Assembly (NCBI RefSeq): GCF_964204645.1
Contig: NC_134025.1
Location: 5,709,001 to 5,773,000, forward strand
Direction of reading: 5' to 3'
DNA from: Tubulanus polymorphus
Taxonomy: Eukaryota; Nemertea; Palaeonemertea; Tubulaniformes; Tubulanidae
Length of the DNA stretch: 64,000 nt
Both the position numbers and the translations under genes were made by a program. Positions 14,601-26,230 of this stretch are shown here, piece by piece (the first letter of the stretch is position 1; each line of letters opens with the position of its first letter). The notes under the pieces are model-generated. The model made no database searches. It saw nothing but the letters and a program-made list of their open reading frames with translations, and had not been told where the DNA came from.

Positions 14601-15078
14601 CGCGTCTGTTTTATTTTTTGCTTTGTTATCGATACGGATATATTCCGCATGCGAGTTATCAGCCATCAGTAGCCCACTCAGATGCATTATTGACGTATAA
14701 TAAATGTCGCGGACTAATGGACGAAAGTACACAAAACCCAAGTCAACAACGAATATAGGTAGTAATTAGAGATGAACCATAAAAGCGGTAAATGAATATC
14801 AACGATCAACAGCAATCAACTGCCCTTGCTTTCGTGTGAATAGAATATGATATTAATATAGAGACATTTTGGTATTTATCGAATTCATTAGATTCGAAGC
14901 GAATAAAAATGACTGCTCAAAACTTACTTTCGGCGGCTTCTTTGTGGGCAGCTTTGATAGCGACATCGGGTGGTTGTTCTACGGATCGTTTTTCTTTGAT
15001 AGCGGCTGGAGCGGCAACAATGCTTTGGACGACGAACAAAAACAACAATATAAACCTCACTGCCTCCGTGGCTAGCAT
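5630..15078 (-). CDS. acidic secreted prohormone / granin-like precursor
   Basis: Three exons fit: 15078-14928 (signal peptide), 8054-7479 and 6429-5666, giving 497 codons with phases 1 and 1. The start ATG at 15078 has an in-frame TAG at 15096-15094. The N-terminus is a clear signal sequence (VRFILLFLFVVQSIVAAPA) followed by the basic site KEKR. The mature part has no cysteine, long Glu/Asp/Ser runs (SSSSEED... around 5990-6020), and many di- or tetrabasic sites: RRRR, RQKR, RSKR, KKR, RKRR and EKR. These would release peptides such as QMLSTMPGF between KKR and RKRR. This is the composition of granins and neuropeptide precursors of dense-core vesicles, cut by prohormone convertases. After codon 497 the frame either reads on 11 residues to a stop ending at 5630, or splices at GTAAGC (5665-5660) to an unresolved last exon. 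I do not recognise the family. Confidence 0.7.
8055..14927 (-). other. first intron of the prohormone gene
   Basis: A 6.9 kb intron from GTAAGT at 14927 to TTTCAG at 8055. Apart from the tRNA gene I find no supported feature in it. The open frames present are short and of random composition. Confidence 0.6.
12240..12310 (-). tRNA. tRNA-Thr (anticodon CGT)
   Basis: The minus strand folds into a full cloverleaf of 71 nt. The acceptor stem GGCTCGG/CCGGGCC has one G-T pair. The D stem is GCC/GGC with loop AAGTGGTAA. The anticodon stem TCGGT/ACCGA encloses the loop CTCGTAA (anticodon CGT, threonine). The variable loop is AGATC. The T stem is CCGGG/CCCGG with loop TTCAACC. No CCA is encoded and there is no intron. 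A run of five T follows directly (plus-strand aaaaag ending at 12240), which is a RNA polymerase III terminator. It lies inside the prohormone intron in the same orientation. Confidence 0.93.
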
Positions 15079-16303
15079 TGTGAGACGTTTATCCTACTCC
15101 GCTTTTCTCGATAGACTCAGCTCGTAAAATTTAGCGATGCTGCCACTGCTGCTGATGATGCTGCGACGCGCTCGTCCATCGTTACTATAGCAACACGTAT
15201 TCATCGTCACCAAAGAATCCTCCCCCGCCAGGTGCATAAGACTGCCTGTTGAATCGCCTATTGATATGCTATAGCTGAGCTGTATTAATTTTCGCTCACC
15301 TTTAGCGCTAATGATGCTTTCATTCACCTACAGATAACACAATACATCTATGTGTATTTATTTTATGTTTACGTATTGGCGGATTTTGGCAATTCTGGAC
15401 CCTGTGCCACCATCTGACGCTTTGATGGGTCGTATTGAAATTGATAGAATTCGTAATCGACTATCATTAATTCGATTCCGCATACACGTGGTTCATTGAA
15501 TTAGATTTTCTCATCAAATCTAATTTTTCACCCCTTTATATTCGGAAACAATAATTATATTTTACCCAAAATATGTCCTCATTTGTCATTTTGCTTTTTA
15601 AGTCTGGGGCCATTGTTTCCGTCTGTATACGGGAAAAGCTCGATCGTTTCGGATAAGAAATAGCCAGGTAAGGTTATGTATATATTGCGTCTTGGAAAAA
15701 TTCAATGATAAGATTTATTTTATCTCTAATATGTACTAGTTTCGTGACTATATACGTAATCAAACACGTGAACGCACGCATGACAGGTCCAGATATTGTT
15801 AATACGTATTTTTTCTAGCCGGTTATAGAGGGTATCTATACGTTCCTGACAGGTATGTTGAATCCTTTATGCAAAATATGAAATCAGGCCCTACTTCCAG
15901 TACCCAAAACCTTCCCTCCGTTGTATTCATTTGGTTTATCAGTTTATAGGTTAAAGTCTTTTACTCTGCGTGTATGCATATAGATATGACTTCATTATCA
16001 ACCGATTGTAGACAACCTTCAAAAACAATACGGTATTTGATAATGTACTTGTGCATTTTGCATAAAGGATTATGGTATCGAACACCACAGTTTTTCGTAT
16101 CTCTTAATTGTAACACGGCTGACCAGTACTGAGACTTAGGAAATCGATAGTTCAAGTTCATTGTGATTTTTTTTCTCGAAAATATTCTTTCTCCTTTTCT
16201 TTTAGGATTATAGCATAATCGTGACATCCATCCCCACATCGTTTGCTGTTTTGGTACTTTTGAAACATTTGGGCCCGCTGTTCAAATTCGTGTTTTAAAA
16301 GCA
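15079..16303. other. divergent spacer between the prohormone and transporter genes
   Basis: Head-to-head intergenic region that should hold the promoters of the minus-strand prohormone gene and the plus-strand transporter gene. I see no clear TATA box at the usual distance and no coding exon. Confidence 0.4.
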
Positions 16304-19300
16304 ATGAAGGATGTTAATGAGATCAGCGAATCGCGCGAGAAAACGAGCGATTCTTTGATAGCTACGGGATTCACACGCTGTGAAATAACAGACGAATCGA
16401 CTAGTCTTATAAAGAAAGATGAGAACACTTACGTTAAAGACAGGTTTGTTGAGAAGAATAATTGTCTATGTAGAAGTCAGAAAAAGTAGCCATGCCCGAA
16501 TAATCAGTGAATATAACATTTTCTTACTAATATTTACATCGCCATATTCATGAACATCGTTATTTATTGATGTTTAATTTTAAGATTCAAACTATCATAT
16601 TCGGTGTAGTCATTGTAGTTATTGGATGAATATCCACTTGTCTTTGTGAATAAACAGCTTCTGTTGACATGTGGTGACTAAACAGCAGAATTTCGATGCT
16701 AGCTATTTTGGGCATATAGTATTTTAAGCTGCAAGCTATTTCTGAACTTGTTTAGAAATCGATAGCTTAAATCGTGGCCAGAGATGTAAGAGATAGCAGG
16801 CTTATATTGCTTTTAGCACCTTAAAACCCTGTCGGTTAAAAGGTTCGACTATATGGCAAATTAATGAAAATGAACTAAATTCCTATTCTAGTTTATTACA
16901 TTACTGAATGAAACGCGTAATACATGAAACTGTTGTATTCAAATTCAGATACAACTTGGTGTTTATCATCTTTGTGATACAAGGTTTAGCTACCATTCTT
17001 CCTTGGAATCTGTTTCTCACAGCAAAATCTGTAAGTTTGATCTTATAATGGCCTTCAAACATTTCGGGAGCAAAAATAAATGTTCATGATTATTGTAAAA
17101 TCATATATTGTCTTCATCTAACACTGATTTTCTTATACTGCAGTACTATGTGGATTATAAGCTTTATCCAGCAGGCGATGCCGATTACAGATTAAACTTT
17201 TTGACCTATGCGGGCGTGGCTTCGCAGATACCAAATACCGTTCTGAACGGCTTGAATCTCTTCTCTCAAGGCCAGTCAAGGTGATCAACAGCATTAGAGC
17301 GGTGATTGATATATGCTGTTTTAAGTTAATATACGGCCTTAAATTCTATCTTATTTTCTTCAAATCATAGGTTAAACGTCAGTCATCGAATAATAATAAG
17401 CAACATCATAACGCTGCTGTTATTTGTACTCACTATAGCAATGTGTTTGATCGATTCAAGTCAATGTGAGTAACACTTTGTGATTTCTGTAGTATTAACA
17501 AGAAGATCGTAGTATTAATAAGAAGATCGTGTATCTTTCAGTATAAAAGCCTTTTTATTGGCATTTCGGATCTATCTTCTTCATAGAAAATAATCCCATG
17601 TTTGTTTCAATTCACCTGATGAATCACAAGATCCCAAATAATGGGTAGATAATTCTTGCTTTAACAGCATTGTCTATCACATTTTCAGGGCCAGGTGTAT
17701 TCTTCGCAATTACCTTGATAACAATTATCATCTTTAACAGTAAGTGCTTTCAATACTAAGCAGCAAGTTTCAAACATTTGACTTGTTTCGTGATGGTAAT
17801 GCATGTAGCTAAGACCACAATAAATCAACGTGCGATGAACTTTAATATTCAAACACCATCCACTGGCCTTTAATGATATGAGTGGATTCTACATTTGATT
17901 CGTTCATATTTTTGTTTAATTTCAGTGTGTTCGGGTGTATGGGCTAATTGTATATTCGGTATCGGGGCTCAGTTCCCCACGAAGTACATTAATGGTATCA
18001 TAACTGGTATGGTAAGCTTTTATGTAAATTTACTGCGATTCATCCGTGCTATGGAAATGGCTTGCATTGTTGAAAAAAAATTGCCTCCCTCCATTTTCCT
18101 CATTTAGAATATCAGTGGTTTACTGTGTGCCTTGATGGTAATCGGAACAAAAGAAGGTATGTATCGATATATCGCAATAATATCCATGATATCATGGAAA
18201 CCGATATAGCATAAATAAGTATTCAAAGAAGAGTGAGAATACACATATGGATACCAAATTCTAAATACATAATTTAAGTGAAAAACAAAGATCTATGCCT
18301 TAACGATACATGGAAAAAGGTTTCCTGAGAAAATACTTCATTTTCTTTTTTTAGCTGGAGACAGTGACCGGACCTCAGCTTTGTTTTATTTCATCATCGC
18401 TATGGTCATTCTTATTCTAGCTCTAGATGCTTTCCTGTCGTTCAAACAAACTGTGCGTATATATTAATCTATCCGTTACAAAATTTACAAATACAATTGT
18501 ACATCTACCTTAAATACTGAACCTCCTAGGTCACTATAATTACAGAGATATTTCAGAATGGTTTACTCTGATGCAAAAATCTCCAAGGACAATCGAATAC
18601 AAACATACGATAGATTACCGTATTTTATAACATTCAAAAAGGTACGTACTCAATTAGTAGATGCGTGAAGCAAATCTATTCTTTATCAAACGGTTACTTT
18701 GTAATATCAATTCTCTCTCAATTAAGATTGAAAAACAACGTAACGCCATCTGTGTCAATAATTTTGTTCTTTATTAATTGTCATACAAGTGTAAACACAC
18801 ATATTTCAGGTGATAATCCTCTCGTACTTATTCACCGTTTCTTGACGAAATAAACAGTATCAAGTACTTAATCAAGTGGTCTTGAATTGTAGATCTGGGT
18901 TGAATTATTTGATGTATGGCTCCACAGACTAGTATCGTTGACGGTTTATCCCGCTATTATGGTCGATGTTAAGAGACTCGATCCAAATTTCTTTATTCCT
19001 GGTATGTCTCAACATTTCGCCATAGGGCCCGCAACATTGTTCATAAAAATGCTTTCATGGGATTGTAAAAGGGGATATTTTGACATTCACTTTTTACGTT
19101 CCGATAGATTTCATGATGGATTTCTTGTTTCAGAACATTTATTTGCTGACATCAACTGTTACTTGTTAACAGGCATAACGAGAATCCTCGGAAGTATTTG
19201 TAGCTATTATGTACGAGGGGTAAGAAATGTGATATCATCGTTTCTACGTATCGATTATACTCTATAATGTAATAATAAATATGTATTCACAATATTTGCT

Positions 19301-19751
19301 AAATGTCGAATTCTTTAAATTTCAGCCGTCGTCAAAATATATGATATTCGTACAAGCTGGACGCTGTTTCCTGATACCGTTTTTCGTCATGTGTAACTAT
19401 CGACCGGCCACCAGGGGCAGCTTGCCGGTTATTTTCAATGATTGGGTTTTCATGATTGGCTGTATCATTCACGGATTCATCAACGGTCAGATGTCTGGAA
19501 CGACGATGATGAACGCTAAAAAGTACGTATAAACTACTATCCGTATTACACACGATGTGACGTGTAACGAGAATGTTTGTGGTCAAGTTGACAGTTATTT
19601 CATTTCATACGTATATTTCAGGGCTGCTGGTGATGATAAAATGATGCAGAAAACTGCTGGAATGATGGCTGCTTTCCTACAAAGTTTTGGTTTTATGTGT
19701 GGCCATTGGTTCACACTTCTAGTCACATACCTTGTAGAGAACATCTATTAA
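16304..19751 (+). CDS. equilibrative nucleoside transporter (SLC29/ENT family)
   Basis: ENT proteins move nucleosides and nucleobases down their gradient across the plasma or organelle membranes. Thirteen exons keep phase: 16304-16443, 16949-17030, 17144-17280, 17371-17465, 17689-17739, 17926-18011, 18108-18156, 18355-18452, 18546-18641, 18893-19001, 19134-19219, 19326-19522 and 19622-19751. They give 451 residues, the normal ENT length. Exon 1 is a hydrophilic cytoplasmic N-terminus. Exon 2 has the family signature around TM1 (ATILPWNLFLTAK). Exon 3 has the TM2 region (FLTYAGVASQIPN). Exon 6 has ANCIFGIGAQFPTKYI. A hydrophilic loop encoded mostly by exon 9 separates TM6 and TM7. The last exons carry GRCFLIPFFVMCNYRP and the conserved final helices. 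About eleven hydrophobic segments are visible. The subtype (ENT1-3-like or ENT4-like) cannot be settled by eye. Confidence 0.88.
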
Positions 19752-19755
19752 TAAA
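19750..19755 (+). terminator. poly(A) signal overlapping the transporter stop codon
   Basis: AATAAA shares its first two bases with the TAA stop at 19749-19751. If used, the 3' UTR would be only a few tens of bases. Confidence 0.4.
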
Positions 19756-20175
19756 CAAATTATTGACCGTGTTGCGTGTTAAATTAATGCCGATTGGGCC
19801 ACATGTTTTTTTTTCTAACCGACAGGGGTTGGAATTGACCCTTGGATTAATTTAGATAAAACCTCATCTTTTGCTTCATTTGTATATCACTCATATCACT
19901 GGTTCAATCACCGACATCACAATCATAGAAGAAAAACACCACAATAATTAATGATAGGGCGAAAACCGACTCAAAAGGAAGGTGCCAAATATAAACTCAC
20001 GATTTTTTCAATAATATCAATTTATTTCATTTCGTCTCCATATTTACTGAGAAATAAGTACATTCAAACCTGAGGTGATGCAGGATATTATTGATATGCA
20101 TTTATTGAACAAAGGAGGTTGTTTCTGTAGATTTTCTCGTGCAAAAAGAAGAACTGGTTTATTGAATGGAGCAGC
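19752..20175. other. convergent spacer, transporter and M13 genes
   Basis: 424 bp between two stop codons on opposite strands. It contains the minus-strand poly(A) hexamer at 20106-20101, about 70 nt past the M13 stop. I see nothing else. Confidence 0.5.
20101..20106 (-). terminator. candidate poly(A) signal of the M13 gene
   Basis: Plus-strand TTTATT reads AATAAA on the coding strand, 70 nt downstream of the M13 stop codon. Confidence 0.5.
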
Positions 20176-23100
20176 CTACCAAATTTTACATCTTCCGCTG
20201 TCACCTGGGTTTATGGGAGTGCCTTCCGCACAATCAAATACGTCACCAAAATCAAAGGAATTCTTGGCTAATTGTGGTACTCTGTAAGAAAGGGCTTGTG
20301 TAGTTATTGCATGATACAGGCAGTTATTTTTTTCATTTATGATTTACATTCGAACAATGTCACAAAGCAGAGTTCATATCTTAAGACTGAAAAGAAACAC
20401 TCATCTATGTTACCTGTATTTGTAGAAAGTGTGGGTGTAATAGCTGTTCATTTGCTTCACGCTTTTCTTTTCGCATAATGTCTGGAGACCATGAAACAAT
20501 GTTAGTTAAATAATTTTGTTTATCAAGAATAGAATTTTAGTAAATGTAGTCAAAATTATCATCTCAGTTGATGATATTGGATGCATTGAATTTACCCGCG
20601 TTAGACCCAGGAAAAACATCTTATCGTGACTCAGCAAATCTTGGTACTTAGCCGGAATAGTTACATCATTTCCAGATTCGCTCTTCCAAGTCTTGTAAGC
20701 CTAAACAGCAGAAGATATATACTTCGATGCCCGATTTAACTACAATATGCACATAATCAAACCTAAACGAGTAAATTATATTTTGATACGAAGCTCACTA
20801 TGATGGAACCAGATGTATGAATTAGGATCTCTCCTAATCGCCAATGATATTGATTACATGAAGTGTCATATCTTTATTCTAAAAACGGCATTTTGATTAG
20901 AAATAAAACACAAGCAAAATGAAATTCTAATTGACATAATGCTCTTGATAAATCTGAATCTAAAATTTAGATATAGATACCTCATATGCTGTATGTAAGC
21001 CCAAAATGTCGGCAAAGTTTTCTGGCAATGTTACGTTACCATCGAGCTGCAAGAAATTGAAATGCACAAATTTTGATGATATGAACATTTTGATATAAAA
21101 TGCTTTTAACGCCCATACACTATACGTATTGACGCTTCATTGCAGCGAAATGTCATCGAATACCTATGCTTACAATCATTTGAATCTTATTGAAGTTCCC
21201 AGAAAAATGCTTAGAATGTTGAGAATCTTATTACTTTTTTTAAATATATATTATTTTTTACCTGTTATAGTTCATCTATTCGTCAGGTATATTGATAAAC
21301 ATGATAAAGTGGGCCTATACGGTATTGTATCTTTCTATTAGGTACGAAAACAATTTTTACTTTTAATGATAAGACATGCAATTTAGACAGATTATAATAC
21401 CGGTATATCGCAACAACAGCTTAATGTTATGCGTAAACTGGCTAAAATTGAATTGCAGCGGTCCTCGACTTCAACCTACATGTTTCTGGGTCTCAATCAG
21501 AAATATCTCACTGTACTGGTCTCGGATACAGCTAACTTTGCTTTCATAGTTTGCAATTGATTCATCCGTCCACCATTTTTCTTTAATACCATTCACGTTG
21601 AAAAGTCTTCCTGAAATTTAAAGAAGTGTACAGGTCTTTGAGAAACATTGGAAACAATCACGTTCTCCAACAGTTGTATTATTGCTATACATTTCGACTT
21701 GTCAGTGATACTCATTTAGTGGGTATACACAATTGACTAGTTCTGATTTACCGTGATTGTCAAAAGCATGAGCAAATTCGTGGGCAATTGTGAATCCGAG
21801 TGATCCGAACATCAAGGACTTGGGAGAGTCTGCGTCGTAAAATGGTGTATTCAAAAACGCCGAAGCTATTCCTGCAGTTCGAAAAAACGTAATGACGTTC
21901 ATGATCTTAATGAGGACAATGCTCAATAAAATGATATAGTGATTCGTTCCGTAAACAGTGATATTCCGGCTGACTAAACGTTAAGTCTTTGAGATTTTTT
22001 GATTTCTAAAAACAATGAATCTATCGTTGGTGATATCGTTGGAGTATAAAAGGAAAGAAACTCTTAATACGTACTAAAATATCTTTTCTCATAGAAGTAT
22101 CTGGCAGTAGGCCATGGTTCAAAACTGAAAGAGCAATGAAAGAAGTGCTGAGGCACGGAACATAGAAGCGCGAGGTAAATCGATTTATACTGAAAGAATG
22201 GTTTATGTATCACATTTTGGACGTATCCCTCGAATAGTAGATACTTATCGTGATGATTAAAATATACGATATCTATTATACTTACTCTTCAGTCTGAAAT
22301 CCACTAGACTTGCTCAAACCTTTGTTCAATTTAAGTTTTCTAATCTTGTTGAGGTCAGCCAGGAATGAATCCGTTATTTGAAACTTGAAGAAGAACGAAA
22401 AAGGTTAGCAATACAATCGTATATCCCATTAATTAAGAATACAGATGCTCACATTTGCATAGTATTCATTCACTGCATTTGATGTCCTGAGCCAATCGGG
22501 GTAGCTGACCATTGTCCCAATGATATTCACCTGTCATCAAATAGATAGTATATAGATGTATATTCTCTCAATGCAATAAAGCTTTTATATATAGGAGCCT
22601 TTTTAGGAATATCTTCTATAAGGCAAGCCATCCCAGCATTCCAAGTTATCATGAAATCATTTTCCATCTATTGCTATACGAACCTTTTGGATGACTTTTG
22701 CTTTTGTCGTCTCGTCGAGCCAATCACACGAATTCACAGCCTTTTGCATAGCCGCTTTAACTCGGGTGATTATATCATCTGTCTATTTGATACAGTAAAT
22801 ATGTAAGCTGCTTTGTATGTTCATGATATAACTATGATGATAGATAAAGTCATTACTTTTTTAACTTACATCTTGTATTTCTTTAGCTATAGCTGCATTG
22901 TCCTTGTATAGAGTTGAGTGCACTGGGTTAAAGTATGGACCCATGTAACTACCACAAACGCTTTCGACCTCAAACGGATTATTAATCTATGAAAAATCAT
23001 ACGGGAAAAAATTACTGACTGCCCGTAACACGCACAATTCTTCTGAATATGTCTTCAGTGTTCTCCACTTACAGCTCGTCTGAGCGCTTCGTATGCAGTT

Positions 23101-25440
23101 CGAATTGAGCCCGCAGGAAATGCCGGCGCATATTCGTACACAATTCTCATCATCATATAATTCTGCTGCCATCTTTAAAAAAAACGAAGAACATCTAGCT
23201 CAGTAGATTGGGGACAATTGCATAGGTGACAAGTAGTGTATTACCTGTTTAGTAAGAAAAAAAGGCTTTTCGTTGCGTTTACAATATAATCTGCCCCAAA
23301 TACAACGACTTCGGTGTCATCGGGTATGTTTTCATTTCCGGCATATTCTTTCACGAATTTCGACCAATATTTAAAATTCGGCACTTCCTATAGATCGAAC
23401 AGAAGATATCGAAAAAGTCTCGATTGTGGCAAAGCTGCAGTGATATTTCAAGAATTGAATATTCTTACTGGAGAATATTGCGAATTCATCTGACTAATTG
23501 GTACTTCTAATATGTTGTCTAAAGTTGGTTGAGGTGGTGGTAACTGCGCCTGAAATGCGTTAATTATCATATTTCTGAAGTAATCATGAAATTTCGAACG
23601 ATTAGAAAAATTGAAATAATTTGGGCCTACTAATAGCAATATTCGATGCGTATGCATACAATTCGTTTTGGTGTAAGATCGGTTCGTGTCTACAGATTAG
23701 GTCTAACAGGGGACACATATTACATTAACCACCTACTATTTCTTGTTCAACGTGCAGTATTTGTCCTATCTCATTTTGTTTTGAATTTGGATCGCCTCCA
23801 AACGCGCTCACAACTGTTTTGATGAAGTTCGTGTATGCGTCTATAATGGGTTGGTCATCGGTGTTCAGCTTATTGGTTTGAAATCTTCTCCAGAAGTCGC
23901 TATCAGCATGTATCACAGACGGTACGCCGATCTAAGACATATAACAACATATGTTCAACAAGAAATCGCTACTTCCTCAAAACCTTATGAAATAAAACTA
24001 ACTATTGATGCAACTCTTTTTGTAGACACAAAGAAATTAACATTACTGGAAAGAAAAATAAACTATGAAATGACGAATGTATTTAATTTGCCAAAACAAT
24101 GAACCTACTACAAACTGCTTTTCATTCGAGTTTGCCAGAGGGTTGTCCCGGTAGGATATCGACAGTATGGGCCCCGACAGCGGCATAAATAGTCGTTGTA
24201 TTTTCCCTGGGTGGAACATTGATTCATTGTTCCAGCTGGAACCATAAAGAATTGGCCAATGCCCAAGATCGTCCATGATATCTTTTAAAATGTTCACAGC
24301 ATCAGTCTGATCGCCTTGGTTTTCTAAGAAAATACGAATATGGTCTCATGAGATATTCTTTAATTATATAGTCTGGGTTTTACGATCTGTGTAATCCCTG
24401 AAGATGTGCTTATATTACCAGCATTCAGACACGATTCTTTGAAGTCTAACATCTTTCGCGTTGGCGAATCTGTGTTGTAGTCCAATTTGTCCAATTTAGA
24501 AATCGCATCTATATTATATCAATTAATTCGATCTTTAGGTTAATTCGTATCATTCAATATATCGTAAGTGGAATGCGATTGGTGAGCGACTGACCGTTTA
24601 ATCTTTTTGGTTCGGAGATCGCAAGCACTTCCTGTACTTGAAGATCGTCCTCGCTGTGTGCTGCAATCCATTTATTACATACATAGCCGTAAAAGTCGGA
24701 ACATGGTTTGATTTCGGTTGAAAGTTCGCTCACAAGGCCTTCAACTAAAGATTTCGTAGAATTCTCTTTTGATATTTCACGAGCATGGCAGTAGAAAATT
24801 AGATGCATATCAAAGAAATTTTGTCGCCTTCTCCATGAAGAGCAGAGATCCCTAATCATTTTCCGAAAATTCGAACATTGTCATTTTCGCAATGGTCCGG
24901 TTATTTCATTACAACGTTTATTTAAAAAACCACCAAAGACAATGATGCAGACTGGAAATTAGGCATCGGAACATTTTTCAAATTAGGAGGCCAACCTACG
25001 AAATTTGTTTACGTTACATCAAATTACACCACTCACTACAACACCGATACTCAGCAATGAACAAACCAACATAAGTCAGAAGGCAAACGTCGTCGCCGTT
25101 ACGACGCTCTTTTGAAATGTAAGAAGAATAAATCTTAAGGGGGGCAAACGTTGCCTCCTGCATCTTTCATACGGGCTAATTCGGATGTTTATGATATTGT
25201 AATTCTGGAACTACATTATATAAATTTCAAATGACAAAATTTCTACCAGCATTTTCATTGCATATTGAAAAATGAATAGCGACATTTTTTCAAGGCAATG
25301 ATTCTAACATTCTAATAAACATACGAATATGTAAAAACTACGTGGTCTATGTGTTTGTTAAAAAAAATCAACTTACAGTCAAAAGGCGACACAGCGTCGA
25401 TTACCAACACGGCGAAAAGTACCCCAATGAGATTCTGCAT
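20176..25440 (-). CDS. secreted M13 (neprilysin/ECE-like) zinc metallopeptidase
   Basis: M13 enzymes are zinc endopeptidases that cut small secreted peptides. Nineteen exons keep phase: 25440-25377, 24744-24595, 24508-24419, 24323-24109, 23931-23737, 23549-23469, 23387-23245, 23172-23073, 22986-22870, 22782-22684, 22530-22453, 22383-22286, 22124-22075, 21871-21752, 21610-21480, 21046-20981, 20700-20596, 20481-20414 and 20281-20176. They give 691 residues. The N-terminus is a signal peptide rather than the usual type II membrane anchor. Next comes the family start CSDFYGYVCNKW, then RKMLDFKESCLNA. The zinc site is HEFAH in FTIAHEFAHAFDNHG, with the downstream glutamate in LPENFADILGL. The protein ends CKIW, matching the C-terminal Cys-x-x-Trp of the family. 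The NAxY substrate-binding motif before the zinc site is not conserved (PTARYFYEKRYF), so specificity may differ or catalysis may be impaired. The end of exon 4 has two possible in-phase donors. Confidence 0.88.
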
Positions 25441-25497
25441 AGTGAGAGAGAATTTCTGAGAGCAGTTGACAGTTACCGGGCAGGCGAATAAATATCG

Positions 25498-25503
25498 TAT
25501 ATA
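25498..25503 (-). promoter_or_regulatory. TATA-like element of the M13 gene
   Basis: TATATA about 60 bp upstream of the M13 start codon, in a GGCTATATACG context. The position allows a start site about 30 bp upstream of the ATG. Confidence 0.4.
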
Positions 25504-25674
25504 GCCCACGCGTTTGAATAACGTCAAAAACATGTCTATCCTTGACAGAAAATCTATATGGTGTTACTTTTTGATTTCAACTTGACGTTTTTCACCGTTT
25601 ATTTCCACCTGCGGCTTATTGTTCTTTTTCGAATTTCGCGCCATAAAGGTACATGATGAAGTATAACTAAGATT

Positions 25675-25684
25675 TATATAAAAG
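25675..25684 (+). promoter_or_regulatory. TATA box with initiator, plus strand
   Basis: TATATAAAAG is a near-consensus TATA box. An initiator-like TCACTC lies at 25705-25710, about 30 bp downstream. It would start a transcript with a 5' UTR of about 520 nt before the proline-rich gene's ATG at 26231. Confidence 0.4.
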
Positions 25685-26230
25685 CTGCACATAAGAGATA
25701 ACGGTCACTCTCTTTATACGTACGGCAAATTAAACATAGATTTATTGATTTGACTGTCCCGCTTGATAGGCAAGCAACGAGTGATAATCAGTTTTATATA
25801 TTGAGTATAAAGGTAAGATTTCGATTCAGAAAAAAATGAGTTCTGCGTTTGTTTTATCGGTATACGTAAACATACCTTTTATGTATACACGTATAAAAAG
25901 AATGGCCCAAACGCGCAGATACTATAAATGCATAGCTATATATATTTACGTGTACGCGATACTCATTTCATTTCTGGATTGTTTGTTTAGTGAAGTCTAG
26001 TCTACAGGCTATAGGTTGGAATTTGAAATGTTTTGAATCACAACGTCTGACGTTCATTTGAATTGCCTTAAACGTTAATGAAATGAAAATGTAAAGCAGA
26101 TTTTTGGAATCTGGACAAAATTGTTGTTTTTATACATTCTGTTCAAATGATATTGTAGTATATATTTCAATCATAGGGATTATATCTAGAATATTTCTGA
26201 AACGTTTTTGAATGACTCAAAGGATTCGAG

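Larger units (their letters stand above)
25441..26230. other. divergent promoter region, M13 and proline-rich genes
   Basis: Head-to-head spacer of 790 bp between two start codons. It contains TATA-like elements facing each way (25498-25503 and 25675-25684). No coding exon is seen. Confidence 0.4.
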
